Of a stretch of DNA of 7,562 nucleotides, positions 1 through 6,313 are shown one piece after another. The stretch is from Erysipelotrichaceae bacterium UBA6182 (GTDB taxonomy: Bacteria; Bacillota_I; Bacilli_A; Erysipelotrichales; Erysipelotrichaceae), in contig DITO01000048.1 in assembly GCA_002422065.1 (NCBI GenBank), positions 1-7,562 on the forward strand. Reading direction: 5' to 3'. Positions within the stretch are counted from its first letter, which is position 1. Every line of letters starts with the position of its first letter. A program made the translations under genes and the position numbers. The notes under the pieces were generated by a model. The model saw only the letters and a list, made by a program, of their open reading frames with translations, searched no databases and had not been told where the DNA came from.

Positions 1-11
1 TCCAAATTACC

Positions 12-1541
12 GTGGCCGATAAAATACTAGTTTGTGACTTTGGTAGTCAAACTAATCGTCTAATTGCACGTCGTATCATTGAGATGGGTGTTAAGTGTGA
101 ACTGATTGATCATGAACACATTGCTGCTCATTTAGAAGATAGTGATGTTAAAGGGATTATTTTTTCTGGAGGACCTCATTCAGTATATGAAGAAGGTGCG
201 ATGATGATTGACCCTATTGTTTATGATAGTGGTTTACCAATACTTGGTATATGTTATGGAATGCAAATGATGACGTACCAACAAGGTGGGGTTGTTAAAG
301 CGGGACATAGTAAAGAATATGGAAAGACAGCAATGACATTGATTGAGTCATCTCAACTGACTCAAGGAATGAGTTTAAGTACTCAAGTTTGGATGTCTCA
401 TGGAGATCATGTAAGTGTCTTAGCTCCTGGTTTTAAAGCTAAAGCATATAGTTATAATACCCCGTTTGCGCTTATAGAACATGATTCTAAACCTTGGTAT
501 GGTGTTCAGTTTCATCCAGAAGTAACTCATTCTCTTGAAGGATTAACGCTTCTTAAAAACTTTGTTTTTGAGATTGCGAAAGTAAGTCAATTATGGAGGG
601 CTCAAGACTTTATTGAAGAAGAAGTAGCACGTATAAGAGAAGAAGTGCAAGATAAAAAAGTTTTATGTGCATTATCTGGAGGAGTTGATTCCTCAGTCAC
701 TGCAACTTTACTTCATAAAGCGATTGGTGATCAATGTACTTTTATGTTCATCGACCATGGATGTATGCGTCATGAAGAAGGTGCTTGGATTAAGAAAACG
801 TTTATTGATGAGCGTGGATTTAATCTTGTCATGATTAATGCTAAGAAGCGTTTCTTTGATGCATTAAAAGGGGTGATTGAACCTGAACAAAAGCGTAAGA
901 TTATTGGAAATATGTTTATTCGTGTATTTGAAGAAGAATCAGCGAAGTTAGGTGATTTTGCGTTTCTAGCGCAAGGGACATTATATACCGATGTTATTGA
1001 ATCAGGAACTAAGACTGCACAAACGATTAAGTCACATCATAATGTGGGTGGTCTTCCTGAAGATATGAAGTTTAAGGTCATTGAGCCTTTAAAGACATTA
1101 TTTAAAGATGAAGCACGCCAAGTAGGTCTTGAACTTGGGCTTCCATATGAACTTGTTTATCGTCAACCATTCCCAGGACCTGGATTATCTATCCGTGTGA
1201 TGGGTGAGGTGAATGAAGAGAGTGTTCGTATTGTACGAGAAAGTGACAAGATCTTTAAAGAAGAGCTTATTGCGTTTGATTTGTATGATAAGATTTGGCA
1301 ATCCTTTAGTGTGAATACTAATGTACGTAGTGTTGGAGTTATGGGAGATCAACGTACTTATGGTGTCATGGTATCACTTCGTGCCATTACTTCACTTGAT
1401 GGTATGAGCGCAGATGTTGCTCAACTTCCTATGGATTGTTTACTTCAAGTTTCCAATCGTATTGTGAATGAAGTGACTGGAGTTAATCGAGTCACCTATG
1501 ATATTACTTCTAAACCACCCGCAACCATTGAATGGGAGTAA
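12..1541 (+). CDS. guaA: GMP synthase (glutamine-hydrolysing), 5' end possibly outside window
   Basis: Cytoplasmic enzyme of guanine nucleotide synthesis: it aminates XMP to GMP using ATP and ammonia released from glutamine. The N-terminal class I glutamine amidotransferase (about residues 4-190) has the nucleophile Cys81 in GICYGMQ and the His168/Glu170 pair in QFHPE. The ATP-pyrophosphatase domain carries the P-loop SGGVDSS (222-228). The C-terminal dimerisation/XMP domain has RQPFPGPGL (384-392) and ends in the family-typical KPPATIEWE. At 509 residues it is close to the usual length of about 510-525. The GTG at 12 is the first start codon in the window, but none of the 11 bases before it resembles a ribosome binding site and the frame stays open to base 3. 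Family members usually have several more residues before the DFGSQ motif, so the true start may be upstream. Arg codons are mostly CGT, as expected for a well-expressed housekeeping gene. Function is very secure; the start is not. Confidence 0.97.
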   Translation: MADKILVCDFGSQTNRLIARRIIEMGVKCELIDHEHIAAHLEDSDVKGIIFSGGPHSVYEEGAMMIDPIVYDSGLPILGICYGMQMMTYQQGGVVKAGHSKEYGKTAMTLIESSQLTQGMSLSTQVWMSHGDHVSVLAPGFKAKAYSYNTPFALIEHDSKPWYGVQFHPEVTHSLEGLTLLKNFVFEIAKVSQLWRAQDFIEEEVARIREEVQDKKVLCALSGGVDSSVTATLLHKAIGDQCTFMFIDHGCMRHEEGAWIKKTFIDERGFNLVMINAKKRFFDALKGVIEPEQKRKIIGNMFIRVFEEESAKLGDFAFLAQGTLYTDVIESGTKTAQTIKSHHNVGGLPEDMKFKVIEPLKTLFKDEARQVGLELGLPYELVYRQPFPGPGLSIRVMGEVNEESVRIVRESDKIFKEELIAFDLYDKIWQSFSVNTNVRSVGVMGDQRTYGVMVSLRAITSLDGMSADVAQLPMDCLLQVSNRIVNEVTGVNRVTYDITSKPPATIEWE

Positions 1542-1596
1542 TTAAAGAAGTTTAGATCACATAACATTAGAATTATAATGTTTCCATCTTGAAATC

Positions 1597-1637
1597 AGAG
1601 CTACAGTTTTAATCTATTAAACTTAAGCTCTTTTTTT
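1597..1637 (+). terminator. Intrinsic terminator after guaA
   Basis: Outer arms AGAGCT (1597-1602) and AGCTCT (1626-1631) enclose inner arms AGTTT (1605-1609) and AAACT (1619-1623), separated by a 2x2 internal mismatch. The 3' arm runs straight into seven T residues (1631-1637). It lies 55 nt after the guaA stop and before the promoter of the next gene, so it probably ends the guaA transcript. Confidence 0.75.
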
Positions 1638-1728
1638 CTGAATGTTTAAAATATGTATATATGGTGATTCAACCCAAAGTGATTTTCTTGGATAATTGTT
1701 GATAAATTTAATTAGAACACAAAGTTTA

Positions 1729-1756
1729 TTGTAGTTTGGTTTGTTTATGTTATACT
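1729..1756 (+). promoter_or_regulatory. Probable sigma-A promoter with extended -10 for the ABC-F gene
   Basis: The -10 is TATACT (1751-1756), preceded by TG one base away (1748-1749), an extended -10. The -35 TTGTAG (1729-1734) is weak and sits 16 nt upstream. Transcription would start near 1763, leaving a leader of only about 20 nt before the ATG at 1783. That leader contains the ribosome binding site AAAAGGAG (1768-1775) and has no room for an attenuator or leader peptide of the kind seen before antibiotic-induced ABC-F genes. Confidence 0.55.
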
Positions 1757-1782
1757 AATCAAATGTCAAAAGGAGTGCTTAA

Positions 1783-3375
1783 ATGATTGAAGTAAGAGAT
1801 ATAACGATGCAATTTGATTCTCGTGTTCTTTATGAACATGTTAATTTAAAATTTACAGATGGGAATTGTTATGGATTAATTGGTGCCAATGGAGCTGGTA
1901 AATCTACTTTTTTAAGAATACTAAGTAAGGACTTAGAACCTGATTCAGGTCAGGTGGTTATTCCAGAAAACGAAACACTATATATGTTGAAGCAAGATCA
2001 ATTTGCTTATGATGAATATACAGTACTAAATACAGTGATGATGGGTCATGAAGCACTATATAAGATTATGGATGCTAAAGACAAACTCTATGCTAAAGCG
2101 GATTTTAGTGAAGCAGATGGAATTCTAGCTGGTGATCTTGAAGGTCGATTTGCTGAGATGGATGGTTGGAATGCTGAAAGTGATGCAGCTACACTGTTAA
2201 GTGGTTTAGGAGTACCTGTTGATTTACACTATTCACTCATGAGTGAATTGACTGGGAGCGAGAAAGTTAAGGTTTTACTTGCTCAGTCCTTGTTTGGACA
2301 ACCTAATACACTTCTTCTTGATGAGCCAACAAATAATCTTGATGTCAAAGCAGTAGCTTGGTTGGAAGAGTTTTTAATCAACTATAAGAATACAGTGATT
2401 ATAGTTAGTCATGACAGACATTTTTTGAATAAAGTTTGTACACATATCGCGGATGTGGACTTTGGTAGTATAAAGATATTTGCAGGCAATTATGATTTTT
2501 GGTATGAATCAAGTCAACTTTTATCACGGCAGTTAAAAGAAGGTAATAAGAAGAAAGAAGATAAAATCAAAGAATTAGAAGATTTTATTGCACGATTCTC
2601 TGCAAATGCCTCTAAGTCAAAACAAGCGACTTCGCGTAAAAAAACGCTTGATAAAATTGAACTGGATGATTTAAAACCAAGTGGACGAAAATATCCGTAT
2701 ATTGAGTTTAAACCTGAAAGAGAATCAGGTAAATCAATTATTTTTGTTGAGCAAGTTTCTAAGCAAACTGATGCAGCAAGTTTAGTTAATGTTTCCTTTT
2801 CCCTTATGCAGGGAGATAAAGTATTAATTATGGGGGACCCTTTAAAGACTACGTTACTGTTGGATATTATTGAAGGAAAAGTAAAGCCTGATAGTGGGAC
2901 TGTTTCACTTGGTCAAGCAGTAAGAAAATCGTATATACCTCGTGATAATCGTGAGTTCTTTATGAACTCTCAATCGATTTTGGAGTGGTTATCTAACTAT
3001 ACGCTAATCGATGATGTAGCCTATATACGTGGCTTTTTAGGACGAATGTTGTTTAGTGGAGATGAGCCACTGAAGTCAGTAAGAGTTCTATCTGGGGGTG
3101 AAAAAGCACGTTGTATGTTGTCTAAATCAATGTTGGAAGGTCCTAACTTATTAATCCTTGATGATCCAACTAATCACTTAGATTTAGAATCAATCCAGTC
3201 TTTAAATAACTCCTTAACTACATACAAGGGTGAATTAATCTTTGTCTGTAATGACCGTCAGTTTGTAGAAACCATTGCAAATCGAATTATTGAAATCAAA
3301 GATGATGGAACAATTGTAGATAAAAGAACAACCTATAGCGAATACTTAGTTAATGAGTATGGTATTGAGGACTAA
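1783..3375 (+). CDS. ykpA: ABC-F family ATPase, YkpA/YbiT type, with degenerate second ATPase domain
   Basis: Soluble tandem-ABC protein without membrane segments. ABC-F proteins generally bind the ribosomal E site and modulate translation. NBD1 is complete: Walker A GANGAGKS (34-41), Q-loop Gln71, Walker B ending Asp180-Glu181, switch His210. Its signature is the non-canonical LTGSE (156-160). The long charged inter-domain linker (about 240-320) contains the stretch FSANASKSKQATSRKK, which I recall as strongly conserved in YkpA/YbiT-type members. NBD2 keeps a perfect LSGGE signature (436-440). However, its Walker A region is GDPLKTT (351-357), two residues shorter than GxNGxGKTT; Arg387 stands where the Q-loop Gln is expected; Walker B ends Asp460-Asp461 instead of Asp-Glu; and Asn490 replaces the switch His. 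The frame is open and of normal length (530 aa), so this is not a simple pseudogene. Start ATG is set by AAAAGGAG seven bases upstream. It stands alone after guaA. Family call is secure; a ribosomal role is inferred from the family, and no antibiotic-resistance role should be assumed. Confidence 0.92.
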   Translation: MIEVRDITMQFDSRVLYEHVNLKFTDGNCYGLIGANGAGKSTFLRILSKDLEPDSGQVVIPENETLYMLKQDQFAYDEYTVLNTVMMGHEALYKIMDAKDKLYAKADFSEADGILAGDLEGRFAEMDGWNAESDAATLLSGLGVPVDLHYSLMSELTGSEKVKVLLAQSLFGQPNTLLLDEPTNNLDVKAVAWLEEFLINYKNTVIIVSHDRHFLNKVCTHIADVDFGSIKIFAGNYDFWYESSQLLSRQLKEGNKKKEDKIKELEDFIARFSANASKSKQATSRKKTLDKIELDDLKPSGRKYPYIEFKPERESGKSIIFVEQVSKQTDAASLVNVSFSLMQGDKVLIMGDPLKTTLLLDIIEGKVKPDSGTVSLGQAVRKSYIPRDNREFFMNSQSILEWLSNYTLIDDVAYIRGFLGRMLFSGDEPLKSVRVLSGGEKARCMLSKSMLEGPNLLILDDPTNHLDLESIQSLNNSLTTYKGELIFVCNDRQFVETIANRIIEIKDDGTIVDKRTTYSEYLVNEYGIED

Positions 3376-3465
3376 CTCGATTTTGAAAATAACTATTAGT
3401 ACATAATTCAATTATTAGTAGTTAATGTTACTTAAATTCTTGAAGTGGAAATAGTGGTTTAATAC

Positions 3466-3530
3466 AGATCAATTTGATTGCTAGATTTATTTCTGTGACG
3501 AAATATTGAAGGTAAGAGTTGATCTTTTTT
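3466..3530 (+). terminator. Possible terminator/structured RNA after the ABC-F gene
   Basis: Arms AGATCAA (3466-3472) and TTGATCT (3519-3525) are perfectly complementary over 7 bp, and six T residues occupy 3525-3530. The 46-nt interior contains a second perfect hairpin, TATTTC (3488-3493) with GAAATA (3500-3505), loop TGTGAC. The long interior is unusual for an intrinsic terminator. It lies 90 nt after the ABC-F stop and about 90 nt before the next start, so it could end the first transcript or be a leader element of the second. I recognise no known riboswitch or T-box signature. Confidence 0.35.
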
Positions 3531-3601
3531 ACTTTTTGTAAGTTAAAGTATAAGGGAAGGTGTATTATTAATATAACGTGATTATTGGTTAATATTAAAA
3601 G

Positions 3602-3610
3602 AAGGAGGAG
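3602..3610 (+). promoter_or_regulatory. Strong ribosome binding site fixing the oxidoreductase start
   Basis: AAGGAGGAG, containing a full AGGAGG (3603-3608), lies nine bases before the ATG at 3618. The longer frame opening at TTG 3585 would translate this site as a run of Arg codons and lacks its own ribosome binding site, so the ATG at 3618 is the start. Confidence 0.85.
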
Positions 3611-3617
3611 CAATATC

Positions 3618-4607
3618 ATGAAATGGGGTTTATATGCAACAGGTGCAATTGCTGAGGCTTTTGCGACTGATATAAGAAAATTGAATGGTGAGGTAATCAT
3701 TGCGGCTTATGCACGAAATGAACAGAAAGGTCGTTTATTTTGTGAAAAACATAATATTGAGCGCTTTTATCATGATGAAGCTACCTTCTTTTCTGACCCA
3801 GACATCGAAGCAGTCTATGTATCAACACCGCATACACTTCATGCTGAAGTGTCTATAAAAGCTTTAAGAGCAGGGAAACATGTCTTATGTGAAAAACCAT
3901 TTGCGATGAATGCAAAAGAAGCTAAGCGCGTAATCGCTGTTGCACTAGAGCAGAAACGGTTTGTTATGGAAGCGTTATGGACCTTATTTCTACCTTCAAT
4001 TCAAAAAGTCTTTGAATGGATTGAAGCAGATAGAATTGGAGCAGTTAAAGTGATACAAGCGAATTTTGGGTTTAGTGGTAATCAAGATCCTCAAGGAAGA
4101 CTTCTAAACCCTGACTTAGGTGGAGGTGCGTTATTAGATGTTGGAATATATCCTGTGCTTATAGCTAATTTTTTAGCTAAAAGTACTCCTGAATCGATAA
4201 GCGCAGAAGTCAACTTAACAAATACAGGGGTTGATGGTTCAACATTTATTAGTGCGAGGTATCCAAATGGAATTCTTGCTTTGTTGGGGGCATCTATTGA
4301 AGTGAATCTGATTAATAACTTGGTGATTTATGGAGAAAAGGGAAGAATTGTTGTTCCTTCATTTTGGATGGCAAATGAAGCTACCTGCTATTATGACAAT
4401 GATGTTGAATCCTTTGTTTGTGATGAACAACAAAGGAATGGATATCATTATGAGACTCAAGAAGTGTCAAATGCAATTAATGATGGATTACTCCAGCATG
4501 ACCTTGTGTCGCACCAGTTTACGATAGAACTTATGGAAACTTTAGATCGAATTCGAGCTGAAATTGGATTGGTGTACAAGCAAGATTTAAATAATGGATT
4601 CTTATAA
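3618..4607 (+). CDS. Gfo/Idh/MocA family NAD(P)-dependent oxidoreductase
   Basis: Cytoplasmic dehydrogenase of 329 residues acting on a sugar, inositol or dihydrodiol-like substrate that cannot be named from sequence. The N-terminal Rossmann fold opens with MKWGLYATGAIAEAF, where GLYATGAIA (4-12) is the dinucleotide-binding loop. The family hallmark EKP is at 92-94, with Lys93 the expected catalytic/cofactor-contacting residue. The C-terminal alpha/beta domain has DVGIYP (174-179). The stretch MEALWTLFLP (117-126) is reminiscent of the dimeric dihydrodiol dehydrogenase-like branch, where I recall an Arg in place of Leu123. No signal peptide, so it is not of the secreted glucose-fructose oxidoreductase type. 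I saw no convincing promoter just upstream, so its transcription start is open. It has no co-directional neighbour closer than 240 nt and appears monocistronic, ended by the hairpin at 4760-4790. Confidence 0.9.
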   Translation: MKWGLYATGAIAEAFATDIRKLNGEVIIAAYARNEQKGRLFCEKHNIERFYHDEATFFSDPDIEAVYVSTPHTLHAEVSIKALRAGKHVLCEKPFAMNAKEAKRVIAVALEQKRFVMEALWTLFLPSIQKVFEWIEADRIGAVKVIQANFGFSGNQDPQGRLLNPDLGGGALLDVGIYPVLIANFLAKSTPESISAEVNLTNTGVDGSTFISARYPNGILALLGASIEVNLINNLVIYGEKGRIVVPSFWMANEATCYYDNDVESFVCDEQQRNGYHYETQEVSNAINDGLLQHDLVSHQFTIELMETLDRIRAEIGLVYKQDLNNGFL

Positions 4608-4759
4608 TACTAAATTTGTTATCGTTTATAATCTGAAGATAATGTTTAAACACCTAATCAATATTCTTTGATTTTAAGTATTGAGATTATGTAGACTATT
4701 TCATTGTTTAACTTCTATAGATTACGATAATCAATTATTCATCGTCTAATTATAATGGG

Positions 4760-4790
4760 GAACCTTTAATAATTTGAGGTTCTTTCTTTT
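4760..4790 (+). terminator. Intrinsic terminator after the oxidoreductase gene
   Basis: Stem GAACCT (4760-4765) with AGGTTC (4777-4782), an 11-nt AT-rich loop, then TTTCTTTT (4783-4790). It lies about 150 nt after the stop codon, leaving a long 3' untranslated region. The stem is short but followed directly by a good T-rich tract. Confidence 0.6.
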
Positions 4791-5027
4791 AAATGGTATT
4801 TATTTTAAAGGATTCTGTTCTTACATTTACAAGAACTATTGTTGAAATTATATGAGGTGAATCTTATATATGTGAGGTACTAGAAGTTTGAATAAGAAAA
4901 GTTTGAGAAGGCATGAATAGTATGTAATTATTAATCATTAAAAACAAAAACAAATGAAATATTCAATATTATATATGTCGAATTATTTAAGTGGTTCTAA
5001 TTATGTAATACAAAATGTAAAATATAT

Positions 5028-5056
5028 TTGACATAATGATTATAATATTATACTAT
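5028..5056 (+). promoter_or_regulatory. Promoter of the MDR oxidoreductase gene
   Basis: A consensus -35 TTGACA (5028-5033) is followed by TACTAT (5051-5056) at 17 nt, or by the better-matching TATACT (5049-5054) at 15 nt. Either choice puts the transcription start near 5061-5065 and gives a leader of about 75 nt, long for a simple gene. A TATAAT at 5060-5065 is too far (26 nt) from this -35 to pair with it. Confidence 0.6.
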
Positions 5057-5066
5057 TTGTATAATA
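5046..5066 (+). promoter_or_regulatory. Candidate operator: perfect 8-bp inverted repeat over the -10
   Basis: Arms TATTATAC (5046-5053) and GTATAATA (5059-5066) are exact inverted repeats separated by TATTT. The repeat covers the -10 and the expected transcription start, the classic position for a repressor site. An overlapping perfect 12-bp palindrome TATAATATTATA occupies 5041-5052. Because the region is very AT-rich, part of this symmetry could be chance, but the C/G pair at the inner edge and the placement favour a real site. No regulator gene lies in the window. Confidence 0.45.
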
Positions 5067-5087
5067 AAATATACTTATTGAGGAATA

Positions 5088-5102
5088 AATGTCTTTGACA
5101 TT
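5088..5102 (+). promoter_or_regulatory. Leader hairpin/inverted repeat covering the leader-peptide start
   Basis: AATGTC (5088-5093) and GACATT (5097-5102) are exact 6-bp arms around a TTT centre. In RNA this can fold into a small hairpin that places the ATG of the possible leader peptide in its stem. In DNA it is an operator-like repeat. It also contains a second consensus TTGACA (5095-5100) that has no suitable -10 behind it. Confidence 0.35.
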
Positions 5103-5136
5103 ATTGACTGATACTTCAATATTGAAAGGAGAATGA
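5089..5136 (+). CDS. Possible 15-codon leader peptide upstream of the MDR gene
   Basis: ATG at 5089 follows GAGGA (5080-5084) at a short 4-nt spacing and encodes MSLTLLTDTSILKGE, ending at TGA 5134-5136. Only one base separates this stop from the MDR start at 5138. The last three codons read through the MDR ribosome binding site AAAGGAG (5125-5131), so a translating ribosome would affect initiation of the downstream gene. It lies entirely within the predicted leader transcript. There is no run of rare or repeated amino acids typical of classical attenuation. At this size chance is a serious alternative; conservation in relatives would decide. Confidence 0.3.
   Translation: MSLTLLTDTSILKGE
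5115..5131 (+). promoter_or_regulatory. 12-bp palindrome abutting the MDR ribosome binding site
   Basis: TTCAATATTGAA (5115-5126) is a perfect palindrome that overlaps the first two A residues of the ribosome binding site AAAGGAG (5125-5131), six bases before the ATG at 5138. As RNA it gives only a 4-bp stem with an ATAT loop, so protein binding or chance is as likely as RNA folding. The ribosome binding site fixes 5138 as start over the internal ATG at codon 6. Confidence 0.4.
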
Positions 5137-5137
5137 A

Positions 5138-6130
5138 ATGAGTTCTAAAAAAATGAAAGCAATTTACATTTCGAAGTATGGAGGTCCTGAAGTTCTTTAT
5201 ATTAGTGAGATGCAAGTACCATCCCCAAAGGAAAATGAAATTTTAATAAAGGTTTATTGTGCAGCAGTAAATAGTACTGATCCTGTTTTCAGAAAAGGGA
5301 AGCCATTTATTTCAAGAATATTTACTGGATTGCTGAAACCTAAACACTCAATTCCAGGAGATGTTTTGGCAGGTAAGGTTGTAGATATCGGTAACAAAGT
5401 AACAAAATATAAAGTAGGAGATAGAGTTTTTGGATATACCTCAGAGACTTTAGGAGCCCAAGCAGAATATAAGTGCCTACCTGAAAATTCTCCAATCACA
5501 ATGATACCAGAAAATGTTAGTTTTGTAGATGCAGCAAGTATTGTTGATGGTGGACATACAGCTCTAGTTTTTCTTCGAGAAAAAGGTGAAATTTCTGACA
5601 AGAAAAAGGTTCTTATCTATGGCGCATCTGGTTCTGTTGGTACTGCTGCTGTTCAATTAGCAAATCATTATGGTGCAGAAGTAACGGGAGTTTGTAGTAC
5701 ATTAAATATTGAGATGATCAAATCTTTGGGAGTTAAAAAGGTTATCGATTATACAAAAGATGACTTTACAAAAGAAGACATTAAGTATGACATCATATTT
5801 GATACTGTGGCAAAAAAATCGTTCTCTCAATGTAAAAAATCGCTTACTGAAAATGGTATATACTTATCTACATTTCCAACATTAGAAGTATTACTAAAGG
5901 GATTTTTTCAATCAAAAAGTAAAGGAAAAAGAGCGTTCTTTGTTGCAACTGGGCTGAAACCTTCAAATGAGAAGATAAGCAACTTGCAATATCTTGCAGA
6001 TTTAATGATGAATAATAAGATAAAAGCAGTGATTAGCAAAAAATACATGATGGAAGAAATTGCTGAAGCACACCGCAATGTGGAGACAGGTCATAAAAAA
6101 GGAAATGTAATCATTAATATATGTCAATAA
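5138..6130 (+). CDS. MDR-superfamily NAD(P)H-dependent quinone oxidoreductase-like protein
   Basis: Cytoplasmic zinc-free medium-chain dehydrogenase/reductase of 330 residues. It probably reduces quinones or other reactive carbonyl/enone compounds with NADPH; the substrate is inferred from the family only. The GroES-like N-terminal domain starts KAIYISKYGGPEVL (7-20) and contains AAVNSTD (42-48), PGDVLAGKVV (73-82) and GDRVFG (94-99). The Rossmann domain has YGASGSVGTAAVQLA (161-175), the AxxGxxG-type nucleotide loop. The C terminus (311-328) is the usual AHRxxExGHKKGNVII-type ending. The Cys/His ligands of zinc alcohol dehydrogenases are absent. Arg codons are mostly AGA (4 of 6) and sampled GC is near 35%, slightly lower than guaA, a weak hint of different ancestry. 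It stands alone behind an elaborate promoter/leader and ends facing a minus-strand pair. Confidence 0.9.
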   Translation: MSSKKMKAIYISKYGGPEVLYISEMQVPSPKENEILIKVYCAAVNSTDPVFRKGKPFISRIFTGLLKPKHSIPGDVLAGKVVDIGNKVTKYKVGDRVFGYTSETLGAQAEYKCLPENSPITMIPENVSFVDAASIVDGGHTALVFLREKGEISDKKKVLIYGASGSVGTAAVQLANHYGAEVTGVCSTLNIEMIKSLGVKKVIDYTKDDFTKEDIKYDIIFDTVAKKSFSQCKKSLTENGIYLSTFPTLEVLLKGFFQSKSKGKRAFFVATGLKPSNEKISNLQYLADLMMNNKIKAVISKKYMMEEIAEAHRNVETGHKKGNVIINICQ

Positions 6131-6136
6131 CACATC

Positions 6137-6171
6137 TTAATGACTTAGCTATTGTCATTGATTATTATATT
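6137..6171 (+). terminator. Weak candidate terminator after the MDR gene
   Basis: TTAATGAC (6137-6144) pairs with GTCATTGA (6154-6161), including one G-T wobble, around a 9-nt loop. It is followed by a T-rich but interrupted tract (TTATTATATTT). It begins seven bases after the stop codon, the right place for a terminator, but the stem is AT-rich. Confidence 0.4.
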
Positions 6172-6188
6172 TAGCCACTTATTGATAG

Positions 6189-6225
6189 AAAAATCTGAGA
6201 ATAGGAGTGTTATTAGTGTCAGATT
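6189..6225 (-). terminator. Candidate terminator of the minus-strand pair
   Basis: Read on the minus strand, AATCTGA (6225-6219) pairs with TCAGATT (6198-6192) over 7 bp with a 20-nt loop. The 3' arm continues into a run of T residues (to 6189). It lies about 90 nt beyond the stop of the P-loop gene. The loop is long, so the call is moderate. The arm at 6220-6225 could alternatively pair with AATCTG at 6248-6253. Confidence 0.4.
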
Positions 6226-6313
6226 ATAGATTCTAGAAGAACTTTCAAATCTGTAAATGAATTTGCTGATTTTTCAAATGTTTGAATAAAATACTCTGAA
6301 AGAAGTCATTATT

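Larger units (their letters stand above)
4608..5137 (+). other. 530-nt AT-rich intergenic region, no normal-sized gene
   Basis: All frames on both strands are broken by frequent stops. The first part (to about 4790) is the 3' untranslated region of the oxidoreductase gene with several weak hairpins, for example AATCAA (4656-4661) with TTGATT (4668-4673), and the terminator at 4760-4790. The middle (about 4791-5020) holds a perfect but T-tract-less hairpin GTTCTT/AAGAAC (4817-4836) and a ten-codon frame from TTG 4888 behind GAGGT (4874-4878), too short to call. The last 110 nt are the control region of the MDR gene, described separately. Confidence 0.7.

Noticed and set aside
3585..3617. Eleven-codon N-terminal extension of the oxidoreductase from TTG 3585
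   Set aside because: It would translate the AGGAGG ribosome binding site as Arg codons and has no ribosome binding site of its own; ATG 3618 begins exactly at the conserved Rossmann strand.
4751..4756. TATAAT just before the terminator hairpin at 4760
   Set aside because: No -35 at a suitable distance, and initiation there would begin inside the terminator stem.
4888..4920. Ten-codon frame from TTG 4888 behind GAGGT
   Set aside because: Too short, non-ATG start, no recognisable sequence and no neighbour that it would couple to.
6273..6286. TTCAAA/TTTGAA inverted repeat in the convergent gap
   Set aside because: Two-base loop and no T-run in the correct position on either strand, so not supported as a terminator.
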